NCBI GenBank assembly: GCA_035391225.1 | Contig: DAOPKN010000012.1 | Span: 1 to 50,666 of the forward strand | Source: DAOPKN01 sp035391225 | Lineage (GTDB): Bacteria; Thermotogota; Thermotogae; MWEM01 | Reading direction: 5' to 3' | Length of the DNA: 50,666 nucleotides | Shown here: one piece after another, positions 22,667 to 30,577 of the stretch | Layout: every line of letters starts with the position of its first letter | How positions within the stretch are numbered: position 1 is the stretch's first letter | Made by a program: the position numbers and the translations under genes | Notes under the pieces: model-generated | What the model was told of the DNA's origin: nothing | Seen by the model: only the letters and a program-made list of their open reading frames with translations | The model's database searches: none

Positions 22667-24154
22667 TTAGCCTCCAAGTGCCAGGGTCATGATTTTTTTG
22701 GTAGTAGCTCCCTCGCGTTCCAGTTCCGCGATAAACGTTCCTTTTCGCATCACCAGAACGCGATCGCAAACGCTTGCCATTTCGCGGAATTCCGAGGAAA
22801 GGATGAGAACCGAGGCTCCCGAATCCGCCAGCGAATTCACCAACGCGTAGATTTCCGTCTTCGCGCCTATATCGATTCCCCGAGTAGGCTCGTCCAGGAT
22901 AAAAATCCGGGGAGAATTTCCCAGCCATTTCCCGATCACCACTTTTTGTTGGTTCCCACCGGAAAGGTTTTGCGCGGGCATGGCAGGATCCAGAGGCACC
23001 ACTTTCAACTGCCTACCCGTTCGCAGCGCCCGGGATTGCATCTTTTTCCCGGAAAGGAATCCAAGGGTTTCACATGGTTCGAGGTGTGCCACGTTCAGGT
23101 TGTGGCGAACTGGGAGTCGCAAGAAAAGCCCCTGTGCTTTTCGGTCCTCCGGAACGAAGGAAATCCCCATTTTCTTGGCGCGGGAAGGAGAAGGCAATTG
23201 CACGTGTTTTCCTTCCAGGAGTAGCGCACCTTTTTGGGTGCGAGAAGCCCCGAAAAGCCCCAACGCCAGCTCGGATTTCCCGGATCCGATGATCCCGGTA
23301 ATCCCAAGTATTTCCCCCCGGTGGAGATGGAAATCCACGGGTTCTACCATTCCCTCAGCTTGGAACTCCCTTGCTTCCAAAAGCACCTCACGGGAGGGTG
23401 TTCCCTTTCGCGGGGGGAATTCCTCCTTGAGTGAGCGGCCGAGCATGGCCTGCACCAAGGTTTCCACGTCCAGCTTTGCAACCTGGAACGTCCCAGCGTT
23501 CTCTCCATCACGCAGCACGGTTGCCCGGTCGCACACTCGGAACACTTCGTCCAGGTGGTGGGAGATGTAGATCATGTTGACTTTCTTTTTCTTCAAATCA
23601 TCCATGATTTCAAACAACGTTTCGATTTCTGCCTGGCTCATGCCCGTTGTGGGCTCGTCGAGAAGCAGTACTTTTGCCTGTATGGAAAGGGCCTTGATGA
23701 TTTCAATGATGCGTTTCTGGCCCATTCCCAGCTCACTCACCGTTTCCCGCGGGTCAAGTTTAATGCCGAAAGTGCGCAAGTAATCGCTGGAGGCTTCAAA
23801 CAGCTCGCTACGCCGAATGGTTCCCAAGAAAGAAGTGGCGGGTTCGTGCCCCAAGAAGATGTTTTCCGCAACGGTAAGGCTTTCGATTAGGCTGAGTTCC
23901 TGGTAAATGGCTGCGATTCCTTTCTTCCGTGCATCAAGGGGATTTTCAATGCGTACGTCCGTACCGTTCAGGAGCATTTGCCCACCGTCGCGGTGGTGTA
24001 CTCCCGTTAGGATCTTTATCAGGGTTGATTTCCCCGCCCCGTTTTCTCCCAGCAACGCGTGCACTTCCCCTTCTTCCAGGGAAAAATCCACGTTACGAAG
24101 GGCATGGATCCCCCCAAAGCGCTTATCGATTCCCTTGAGTGCAAGAACGGGCAT
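22667..24154 (-). CDS. rbsA: Ribose ABC transporter ATPase
   Basis: 495 residues with two nucleotide-binding domains. The first has GENGAGKST, LGMGQKRIIEI and LLLDEPTTGMS. The second has a degenerate Walker A IIGSGKSEL, as is normal for the second half of RbsA, and LSGGNQQKV with IFILDEPTRGID. Start ATG 24154 follows the rbsK stop by 8 bp with GGTGGGG before it. A much longer frame to 24739 is an artefact overlapping rbsK. Confidence 0.95.
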   Translation of the reverse strand: MPVLALKGIDKRFGGIHALRNVDFSLEEGEVHALLGENGAGKSTLIKILTGVHHRDGGQMLLNGTDVRIENPLDARKKGIAAIYQELSLIESLTVAENIFLGHEPATSFLGTIRRSELFEASSDYLRTFGIKLDPRETVSELGMGQKRIIEIIKALSIQAKVLLLDEPTTGMSQAEIETLFEIMDDLKKKKVNMIYISHHLDEVFRVCDRATVLRDGENAGTFQVAKLDVETLVQAMLGRSLKEEFPPRKGTPSREVLLEAREFQAEGMVEPVDFHLHRGEILGITGIIGSGKSELALGLFGASRTQKGALLLEGKHVQLPSPSRAKKMGISFVPEDRKAQGLFLRLPVRHNLNVAHLEPCETLGFLSGKKMQSRALRTGRQLKVVPLDPAMPAQNLSGGNQQKVVIGKWLGNSPRIFILDEPTRGIDIGAKTEIYALVNSLADSGASVLILSSEFREMASVCDRVLVMRKGTFIAELEREGATTKKIMTLALGG

Positions 24155-24162
24155 CCCCACCG

Positions 24163-25104
24163 CTACACCTTCTGCTCCATCAGTTTTTTCACTTCCTCCA
24201 ACGAGGGAATGGAAGATTGGGCACCCGCTTTGGTGGTACTCAGGGCAGCTCCCGCGTTGGCCCACATCAGGGCGTCCAGGATGGGGTTGCCCTTTGCCAG
24301 GCGGGCGGCAAGCAACCCGCAAAAAACATCTCCCGCAGCTGTGGTGTCCACTGCGCAAACATCCAGCGCGGGGATGCGCACGATTTCGTTTTGCACCAGT
24401 GCCAGAACGCCACCCTTTCCGAGCGTGATCACGGGAGTGGAGAAACCCATTTCGCGCAATTTCCACGCGGCGGCTACCGCTTGCTGGTGGTTTTCCACGG
24501 GCATTCCCGTGAGGCTTGCTGCTTCCGTCTCGTTTGGGGTGACGATATCCACGAGCGCAGCGATCTGGGATGGGATGGGTTGCGAAGGAGCAGGTGCGGG
24601 ATCCAGGATCACCGTAAGCCCGTTGGATTTGGCCACACGCACCGCTTCGTAAACGGTTGGAGAAGGGATTTCCATGGTCAACAGCAAGACCTCCACCTTG
24701 GAAAAGAGCTGGGCGTGGTGGGAAACGTCGGACGGACAAAGCAAGGCATTGGCACCCGGGGTAAAACAGATGGAATTTTGCCCGGAGCCATCCACCCAGA
24801 TCATGGCAATTCCCGCGGTTTGTTTTGGTTTTCGGATGACGTTTTCCGTGGAAACCCCCCGGGAAGCCAGCGCTTCGAGCAATTCCAGGCTGAAATGATC
24901 GTCTCCCAGGCAGGTAAACATGCCCACGTTTCCCCCAAAAACCGCCGCGGCTACCGCTTGGTTTCCTCCTTTTCCCCCGGGGAATGTCTGGAAATTATCC
25001 GTGATGACGGTTTCGCCGGGAAGGGGAAGTTTTTTAACGAACATCACCAGGTCCATGTTGACCGATCCCATGCAGAGGATGTCTCCGTTGGAAAAAGTCT
25101 TCAC
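24163..25104 (-). CDS. rbsK: Ribokinase
   Basis: 313 residues of the PfkB family. N-terminal GSVNMDLV, FPGGKGGNQAVAAA near 42 and the C-terminal VDTTAAGDVFCGLLAA with the catalytic Asp are all present. It phosphorylates ribose to ribose 5-phosphate, which feeds the pentose phosphate pool. Starts with ATG overlapping the btpA stop by 4 bp. Confidence 0.94.
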   Translation of the reverse strand: MKTFSNGDILCMGSVNMDLVMFVKKLPLPGETVITDNFQTFPGGKGGNQAVAAAVFGGNVGMFTCLGDDHFSLELLEALASRGVSTENVIRKPKQTAGIAMIWVDGSGQNSICFTPGANALLCPSDVSHHAQLFSKVEVLLLTMEIPSPTVYEAVRVAKSNGLTVILDPAPAPSQPIPSQIAALVDIVTPNETEAASLTGMPVENHQQAVAAAWKLREMGFSTPVITLGKGGVLALVQNEIVRIPALDVCAVDTTAAGDVFCGLLAARLAKGNPILDALMWANAGAALSTTKAGAQSSIPSLEEVKKLMEQKV

Positions 25105-25943
25105 TTCGCCCTCCCCTCCCTTCGAATCTCTTCCACGCTTCGCATGAATTCCCGCACGCGTTGCGGATCAACGGGGTTTTTCCAATTCCCCTCTTTCTTG
25201 AAAGCGCTTCCCACGATGGCACCGTCGGCGAATTCCAGGAGGCTGGCGGCGTTCTGCACGGAGACCCCACTTCCGAGGAGAAGGGGAATGCCCACCGCAG
25301 AAGCAAGACGGCGCACTTTTTCCGGGGTGGGTGCCTGCCCGGTTTCAAACCCCGTAACGATGATGGCCTCCGCTCCCTCCGACTCCGCATCGAAGGCTTG
25401 TTCCTCCACACTGCGATCGGAGATGAGGAAATGGCTTCCATGTTTCACGTTCACGTCGCAAAAAAAGCGAACCGCTTCCGCCTTGAGGAAGGAACGGTAC
25501 CGTGCGAGTTTTGCCCCGATTCCCTCGGTGAGTCCCGCGTGGGAAACGTAGGCGTTGACCCACTCGAAAACGCGAATCCAACCGCCCCCTGCAGCCACAG
25601 CAGCTGCCAAGGCTTGCATCCCCCCGTTCAAGTGGCAATTCACGCCCACCGGGATGGAAACTGCTTGGATCACGCGATGCGTGGCTACCGCAAGGGAGGC
25701 AGCGGTTTCCGGGCCGATAGCCTCTCCGGGAAGGTAGGGGAAATCGTGGATGTTTTCCACCTGTAACCCATCCACCCCCTGGTCTTGCAACATTCTGGCC
25801 TCTTCGACCGCAAGAGCGATGATCCTTTCCATGTCCATGGTTTCCGGATCGTACCGGGGAGATCCGGGAAGCGCACGCAGGTGGATCATCCCGATGATGG
25901 GCTTTTCCTGGGGAAACAATTGGCGCAAAAGTTTCTTGGACAA
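25101..25943 (-). CDS. BtpA/SgcQ family TIM-barrel protein
   Basis: 280 residues. GMIHLRALPGSPRY at the start, DGLQVENIHDFPY, PVGVNCHLNGG, FCDVNVKHGSHFL and AIIVTGFETGQAP are typical of the BtpA/SgcQ family, a group with a predicted TIM-barrel fold often found in sugar operons but with no settled reaction. As first gene of the ribose uptake operon it may act on a sugar or sugar phosphate (inference). TTG 25943 is preferred because GGAGGTG sits 7 nt upstream; GTG 25952 would overlap that site. Confidence 0.82.
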   Translation of the reverse strand: MSKKLLRQLFPQEKPIIGMIHLRALPGSPRYDPETMDMERIIALAVEEARMLQDQGVDGLQVENIHDFPYLPGEAIGPETAASLAVATHRVIQAVSIPVGVNCHLNGGMQALAAAVAAGGGWIRVFEWVNAYVSHAGLTEGIGAKLARYRSFLKAEAVRFFCDVNVKHGSHFLISDRSVEEQAFDAESEGAEAIIVTGFETGQAPTPEKVRRLASAVGIPLLLGSGVSVQNAASLLEFADGAIVGSAFKKEGNWKNPVDPQRVREFMRSVEEIRREGRAK

Positions 25944-25959
25944 AACAAACACCTCCGGG

Positions 25960-25991
25960 ATAAACGTTTAACTGACAGTAAAACGTTTAAC
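25960..25991. promoter_or_regulatory. Two LacI-type operators before the btpA-rbsKACB operon
   Basis: ATAAACGTTTAAC (core 25962-25969) and TAAAACGTTTAAC (core 25981-25988), centres 19 bp apart, directly upstream of the ribosome binding site of btpA. AAACGTTT is a perfect palindrome with the central CG typical of LacI-family sites; RbsR is encoded next door. Confidence 0.75.
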
Positions 25992-26008
25992 CTTTCTCGG
26001 GATGGAAA

Positions 26009-26452
26009 TCAAAAATCAACGCCGGAAACGAGAATAATATTGGCGTAGGGGGTGAATTCCCCCGTTTTCACGAATACTTTCACTTCCTTGTCTTGCAAGG
26101 AACCGTTGAGCACCATGTCCTTGAACTGGGGGTGGGGGATGTTCTCTTCCACGATATCATTGCCCTTGTTTTTGACCTTGGCAATGATTTCTTCCAATTC
26201 TTTGTAGATATGCGGGCTTACCGTCTTGGTTTCGTCGGCGATGATCACTTTCTCGATTTCCAGCTCCTCGAGAACCACCTTCACCACGTCGGTGAATCGC
26301 GGCAGGTTTCGCCCCACGGAAACGTCGATGCACTCCGTCAAGTCGTGCCGGGGGAAGGGAAATCCGCGGTCGGTGATGACCAGCATATCCCCATGCCCCA
26401 ATCGGGCGACCGCTCGTGATAGGTCATTGTGCAAGATCCCTTTCGTTTTCAT
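26009..26452 (-). CDS. rbsD: D-ribose pyranase
   Basis: 147 residues: MKTKGILHNDLSRAVARLGHGD with the catalytic His, ITDRGFPFP, and a C-terminal TGEFTPYANIILVSGV that matches the RbsD end. It interconverts pyranose and furanose forms of ribose so that ribokinase can use it. It overlaps the rbsR stop by 4 bp, and the operator region lies between it and btpA. Confidence 0.93.
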   Translation of the reverse strand: MKTKGILHNDLSRAVARLGHGDMLVITDRGFPFPRHDLTECIDVSVGRNLPRFTDVVKVVLEELEIEKVIIADETKTVSPHIYKELEEIIAKVKNKGNDIVEENIPHPQFKDMVLNGSLQDKEVKVFVKTGEFTPYANIILVSGVDF

Positions 26453-27486
26453 GCTGTTCCCTCCTTCATTGTTTGAATCGAACGGGTGGAATCCCGAACG
26501 ATCAACTGGCTATCCAATTCCCGTCTTCGCGTTTTGCAAGGTTTTCCCTCGATTTTGCCCTGGATCTTTTCCAGTAGCAATTCCATTGCAAGCTGCCCGG
26601 ATTCGAACTTGGGCTGGTGAACCGTGGTGAGCGATGGCACCACCAGGTTGGAGAAGAACACGTTGTCGAACCCTGCGATGGAAATCTCTTCCGGAACGCG
26701 TACCTTTTCCTCCAATACAGCTTCCATGGCTCCCCAGGCCATCATGTCGTTCCCGGCGAACACAGCAGTGGGCCGGGGCTTGAGTTTCAGGATTTCTTTC
26801 ATGACCCGGAATCCATCTTCGTACTTGAATTCCGCGGAAAAGATGTGGTTGCGGGAGGCGGGTATGCCGGCTATGGTGAGCTGGTTGCAAAAACCCTGCA
26901 ACCGCCGTACGGCTGTGGGGACGTCCTGTGGCCCCGCGATGCACGCAAAGCGGTTGTGGCCTGTGGAAAGGAAATGTGCGGCAAGCTCCGCAGAACCTTT
27001 GAAATTGTTGGTGTAGATCACGTCGATCAGGGGGTTCACGATGGAAAGATGCCGGTCGACGATCACCATGGGCATGCCTTCCGAAAAGTGTGCCAACAAC
27101 CCTTCCTCCATGCGGGGCGCAACGTTGATCACCCCATCGACACCGTGACCATGGAACGATTCCAGGGTAATTTCCTCCCGAGCATGGTTGCCATCACTGT
27201 TGCACAAGAACATCTGGTAGTCGTTCTTGAGGGCTACGCTTTCCACACCGCGGGCGATTTCCGCAAAGTAGGGGTTGGTGATATCCGGAACCAGCAGGCC
27301 AACGAGGAAAGATCGCTGGATTTTCAGACTTCGCGCGATCTTGCTGGGACGGTAGCGCATTTCTTTCATGACGGTTTCGACTCTTTCCTTCAACGCTGGG
27401 CTCACGTACTTGCGTCCACTAATGACGTTGGAAACCGTTGCTACGGAGACCCCCGCAAGCCTTGCCACGTCCTTCATGTTTGCCAT
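26449..27486 (-). CDS. rbsR: LacI-family ribose operon repressor
   Basis: 345 residues. The N-terminal helix-turn-helix reads MKDVARLAGVSVATVSNVI, then a hinge (KIARSLKIQRS) and a ribose-binding-protein-like core (GLLVPDITNPYFAEIARGVE, VFAGNDMMAWGAMEAV, SIAGFDNV). It should bind the AAACGTTT sites upstream of itself and upstream of btpA, giving autoregulation. Start ATG 27486 with GAGGAG 7 nt upstream is better than the GTG two codons earlier. Confidence 0.92.
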   Translation of the reverse strand: MANMKDVARLAGVSVATVSNVISGRKYVSPALKERVETVMKEMRYRPSKIARSLKIQRSFLVGLLVPDITNPYFAEIARGVESVALKNDYQMFLCNSDGNHAREEITLESFHGHGVDGVINVAPRMEEGLLAHFSEGMPMVIVDRHLSIVNPLIDVIYTNNFKGSAELAAHFLSTGHNRFACIAGPQDVPTAVRRLQGFCNQLTIAGIPASRNHIFSAEFKYEDGFRVMKEILKLKPRPTAVFAGNDMMAWGAMEAVLEEKVRVPEEISIAGFDNVFFSNLVVPSLTTVHQPKFESGQLAMELLLEKIQGKIEGKPCKTRRRELDSQLIVRDSTRSIQTMKEGTA

Positions 27487-27504
27487 GCACAAGCTCCTCG
27501 CAAG

Positions 27505-27529
27505 TTAATCGTTTAGTTAAACGTTTTAC
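27505..27529. promoter_or_regulatory. LacI-type operator upstream of rbsR
   Basis: GTTAAACGTTTTAC with core AAACGTTT at 27519-27526 and a weaker neighbour AATCGTTT at 27507-27514. A TGGACA box lies just upstream on the minus strand, so repressor binding would block the rbsR promoter. Confidence 0.65.
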
Positions 27530-27695
27530 TTGTCCATTGTACCACCCTTTTCCACCGTGGGCAAATGCGGTTTCGGGGGATATCACGCAAATAACGCCCA
27601 AAAACTCTGGGGAGCGCCCCTTTTTTTGGATTTCCACGAAAATGGTACACTTGAACAAATTCGGGGGAGTGTACCCAAGAAAAGGAGAGCATGCG

Positions 27696-28391
27696 ATGAC
27701 GGAGATGGCCATACGGCAAAAACTGGAAAAGCGCGGCGAAGAGCTTATCGAAAGGTTACGGGAGCACGGGATCGCAGCCTCGCTGGGCAAGTTCTTTGCC
27801 TACCACGTGCAGCTGGAAATCGCGGAAGCAGGACGGGTGAACGTATACTACAGTCCCAGAAGGGATCAGTTCCGCTTGGTGTTCCAAGAAATGCGTGACG
27901 GACAAGCAAAGCAGCGCGTGCGGCAAATCTTGGAGGAGGGACCCTTGCAGAGCGCGCCCGTTCTCCCCCTAACCAGGGAAGAGCCTTCTGCGGAATACGA
28001 GGCATACGTGGATGGTTCCTACGCAAACCGCAAAATTGGGTACGGGGTGGTGATTCTGAAGAAGGGCCGAGTGGTGGAGAAGCTCCACGGGAGGGTACAA
28101 GATCCCGTGTTTTCGAAGCACCACCAGGTAGGTGGCGAACTCGTGGCGGTGCTGGAAACGCTGGATTGGTGCCAGCGAAACGGAGTTCGAGCGGTGAAGG
28201 TTTTCTACGACTACGAGGGAATCCAAAAATGGCCGGAAGGGTTATGGCAAGCAAAGAAAAGCGCAACACGCACGTACACTAAGCGGGTGCGCGACTGCGG
28301 CATTCGCATTTCCTGGCAAAAAGTGCCAGCACATGCCGGCGTGCGCTGGAACGAGGAGGCGGATCGTCTGGCTCGCCTTGCGACCGGTTAA
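27696..28391 (+). CDS. RNase H type 1 with an N-terminal accessory domain
   Basis: 231 residues. Residues from about 105 to 231 are an RNase HI fold with the four catalytic acids visible: D in AYVDGSY, E in GGELVAVLETL, D in VFYDYEGI and D in NEEADRLAR. It should degrade RNA in RNA-DNA hybrids. The first 85 residues (a charged helix, then YYSPRRDQFRLVFQEM) are of unrecognised type and may bind substrate. ATG 27696 has AAGGAG 8 nt upstream; a longer frame from 27438 is not used. Its stop codon overlaps that of the convergent gene. Confidence 0.82.
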   Translation: MTEMAIRQKLEKRGEELIERLREHGIAASLGKFFAYHVQLEIAEAGRVNVYYSPRRDQFRLVFQEMRDGQAKQRVRQILEEGPLQSAPVLPLTREEPSAEYEAYVDGSYANRKIGYGVVILKKGRVVEKLHGRVQDPVFSKHHQVGGELVAVLETLDWCQRNGVRAVKVFYDYEGIQKWPEGLWQAKKSATRTYTKRVRDCGIRISWQKVPAHAGVRWNEEADRLARLATG

Positions 28392-29296
28392 TCGCTTTGC
28401 GCGGCTCCCAATTCCTTGCGGAGCCATTTTTCCAAGGTTTCCCCGAATCGGACATCTTGCACTTCGTCTGGGTGGATGGAGCGCTGTTCGTAGGTGAAGC
28501 AAACCAACTCTTCGAGCGTACGTGGCTTTTTCGCTTCCGGCACCGAGGAATGCAGGTTGTAGGGGTAGCTGTAGGAAGGGGGCAAGATGCGGAGGCGTTC
28601 CGGCAAAATCTTGCCCACTACAAGAGCCGCCAAAAGAGCTTGGAACTGGAAGATTTTCTCCCGTTGCTCGGAAACGAATTGCGTTTGGAAATCCTTGTCC
28701 ATTGACAACGAGGAAAGCTTTTCCAACCATTGCTCGCAAAGCCCCTTTTCCGGGTTCATCGAGAACACGTGCGTGTTGAAGTACGAGCGGATGGTTTTTC
28801 CCTCCACGAAAGTGTGCACGGTGGAGGAAATATCCGAAAGACCGGCGACGTCCAGGATTCCCTGCCAGTACCCGTTCAGGGGAAGCTCGGGGGCAATCCC
28901 CACGTTTTGCATGTGGACCGGGCGAAAAGCGGCGTCAAACTCTTCCCCCAGGTCCAGGAGTTTTGGGGGAGCCACGAAGAGGAAAACGGGGTCCACGAAA
29001 ACCAGCGAGCGCACCTTCTGAGCCCTGGCCATTTCTTCCGCATTTGCGCAACTCGCCACCTTGTCACCGAAGAATACCTTTTGCATTTCCGGGGGCACGC
29101 GAAGTGGGAATAGCTGCGTGTGTGCATCCGCTGCCAACGCGCAATTGCTTTGGGCTGGATCGGTTTCGAAAATCCAAAAGGGTGCATCGTGGTATTCTCC
29201 CCCGAACCGACGAAGGCTTTTCAACAGGAGCGAGGCAAACCCCGCTCCCCTTTCGGAGCGCACCATCGTACAAAAAACCGTGGACTCTTCTTTCAT
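28388..29296 (-). CDS. Unknown protein, possible GT-A glycosyltransferase-like fold
   Basis: 302 residues, no signal peptide or membrane segment. The middle reads SLVFVDPVFLFVAPPKLL and then FDAAFRPVHMQNVG, which resembles the strand-acidic-strand region of GT-A sugar transferases where a DxD motif would sit, but there is no DxD here. I do not recognise the family, and a function cannot be assigned. GAAGGAGAAGGGGG precedes the ATG. Its mRNA leader carries a REP-like palindrome. The stop overlaps that of the RNase H gene by two bases. Confidence 0.5.
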   Translation of the reverse strand: MKEESTVFCTMVRSERGAGFASLLLKSLRRFGGEYHDAPFWIFETDPAQSNCALAADAHTQLFPLRVPPEMQKVFFGDKVASCANAEEMARAQKVRSLVFVDPVFLFVAPPKLLDLGEEFDAAFRPVHMQNVGIAPELPLNGYWQGILDVAGLSDISSTVHTFVEGKTIRSYFNTHVFSMNPEKGLCEQWLEKLSSLSMDKDFQTQFVSEQREKIFQFQALLAALVVGKILPERLRILPPSYSYPYNLHSSVPEAKKPRTLEELVCFTYEQRSIHPDEVQDVRFGETLEKWLRKELGAAQSD

Positions 29297-29343
29297 CTTT
29301 TCCCCCTTCTCCTTCGGATTTCAGAGGAGTTCTCTTGGGTACG

Positions 29344-29359
29344 CCGCACCCCAGTGCGG
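29344..29359. repeat. Solitary REP-like palindrome in the leader of the 28388-29296 gene
   Basis: CCGCACCCCAGTGCGG, extended to a 7-bp stem by flanking G and C. It is the perfect form of the 782-1319 family, about 28 kb away. An A-run follows on the plus strand. Confidence 0.75.
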
Positions 29360-29404
29360 CAAAAAAACTTCCCCCAATCCCCACCTAAAATCAAGCTTGG
29401 GGAA

Positions 29405-29433
29405 ATTATACCCCTTTTACCAGGCTTTGTCAC
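29405..29433 (-). promoter_or_regulatory. Sigma-70 promoter of the 28388-29296 gene
   Basis: GTGACA (29428-29433), 17-bp spacer, TATAAT (29405-29410) on the minus strand. The transcript would carry about 100 nt of leader including the REP palindrome. Confidence 0.7.
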
Positions 29434-29554
29434 CAAATAACTCGAGTGCCATGTTCCGCCATGGCGGAGAAGGTGATGTTCATTGGGGGGCTCCCCGGGA
29501 AAAGCCAGAAACCAATCGATTTTGTAAATTTTTCTTATTCCATCGGGAAGAAAT

Positions 29555-29583
29555 TTGCAATTAATTTTGAAATGTGGTATAAT
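29555..29583 (+). promoter_or_regulatory. Promoter of the metallopeptidase gene
   Basis: TTGCAA (29555-29560), 17-bp spacer ending TGTGG, TATAAT (29578-29583). It is both extended -10 and has a fair -35. The start codon is 250 bp further on, so the mRNA has a long leader. Confidence 0.75.
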
Positions 29584-29639
29584 ACGTTGAAAGTAAACCA
29601 TTCTTCTCGTACTACCTTTTCTTTTGGACATGAAACAAC

Positions 29640-29790
29640 GTTTGCATCGACTTCGTTTCGATTTTTTCCTACCGACTCAACACGATTTTTCCCTTTTATT
29701 CAACGATTCCCATAACACACCCTGGCTGTTGGCCCCAACGAGTGGGCGACTCGCTCTGCCACCTCTCGCGGGAGATTTCGATGCTGCAAC
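29640..29790 (+). ncRNA. Possible structured 5' leader, type unknown
   Basis: A long-range stem pairs GCATCGA (29644-29650) with TCGATGC (29778-29784), extended by GTT/AAC (29640-29642 with 29788-29790). Inside are small hairpins GTTGG/CCAAC and CGAGT/ACTCG. No known riboswitch core was recognised. The minus strand of 29700-29800 also reads as protein-like (VAERVAHSLGPTARVCY), so an old coding remnant is an alternative. Confidence 0.3.
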
Positions 29791-29832
29791 CCGTAAAGTG
29801 AGCACGAGAAGAAAAAACAAGGAGGTATTGCC

Positions 29833-30567
29833 ATGGAAAGAGAGCATTTGGACACTTTGATGGAATTTCTGAACATGCCCGTGGGTGGCACCGAGGAGGT
29901 TTTTGCCAAGTTCGAGAACCTTCCCGGTGCAATTGCCCGGGGAGAAGGATTGGAGCGGTTCGTGTACATTCCCGGTTCACGGGAAAACCGGGTGCTGCTG
30001 GTGGCGCATGCAGATACCTACGATGATTTGCACTATTGTGAAGAGGAACCCGATTCCGGAAACCTGGTTATTGGCGGCGGCAAGATTTCTCGGGAAAAAG
30101 GAATCCTTGGGGCAGATGATCGCGCAGGTTGTGCCATGATTTGGATTTTGAAGGACATGGGACATTCGTTGCTAATCGTGAGTGGAGAAGAACATGGGCA
30201 AGTGGGGAGTCACTGGTTGATGGAAGAAAACCTTGATATAGCAGACGAAATCAACCAAACTCACCAATTCCTAGTGGAACTCGACCGCGCGAACGCTACG
30301 GATTTCAAGTGCTACGATGTGGGCACGGAGGCATTCCGGGAGTACGTTTCCAAAGAAACAAGCTACACCGAGCCAGATAGATTGTCCTGTACCGATATCA
30401 AAACCCTTTGTAGGGATGTATGCGGTGTGAACCTGAGCGTGGGGTACCAGAACGAACATTATGAAGATGAAATCCTTGTTCTCGATGACTGGGAACACAC
30501 GTTGCAACTGTGCCAACGCTGGCTTTCCAACAAGGAGCTTCCCCGCTTTCCGCTTGTGGGCGAATAA
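29833..30567 (+). CDS. Small M20/M28/M42-like zinc aminopeptidase or amidase
   Basis: 244 residues. The five metal-ligand positions of the M20/M28/M42 clan can be read in order: His and Asp in LVAHADTYDD, Asp in ILGADDRAG, the Glu pair in SGEEHGQVG, Asp in VELDRANA, and His in YQNEHYEDE. The catalytic Asp/Glu thus seem intact. The protein is shorter than M42 peptidases (about 340 residues) and appears to lack their inserted domain. Cytosolic; substrate unknown. AAGGAGG lies 8 nt before ATG. It stands alone, convergent with the phosphotransferase gene 10 bp away. Confidence 0.7.
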   Translation: MEREHLDTLMEFLNMPVGGTEEVFAKFENLPGAIARGEGLERFVYIPGSRENRVLLVAHADTYDDLHYCEEEPDSGNLVIGGGKISREKGILGADDRAGCAMIWILKDMGHSLLIVSGEEHGQVGSHWLMEENLDIADEINQTHQFLVELDRANATDFKCYDVGTEAFREYVSKETSYTEPDRLSCTDIKTLCRDVCGVNLSVGYQNEHYEDEILVLDDWEHTLQLCQRWLSNKELPRFPLVGE

Positions 30568-30577
30568 GGAGCCGGCA

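Noticed and set aside
24155..24739. Long N-terminal extension of rbsA
   Set aside because: Overlaps rbsK in another frame; the family start is at 24154.
29344..29359. REP palindrome as a terminator
   Set aside because: On the minus strand the T-run comes before the stem, and on the plus strand an A-run follows; neither fits an intrinsic terminator.
29700..29800. tRNA or other standard RNA gene on the minus strand (GAGAGGTGGCAGAGCGAG looked like a tRNA-Ser start)
   Set aside because: No anticodon arm, no GGTTCGAAT T-loop and no acceptor pairing could be found.
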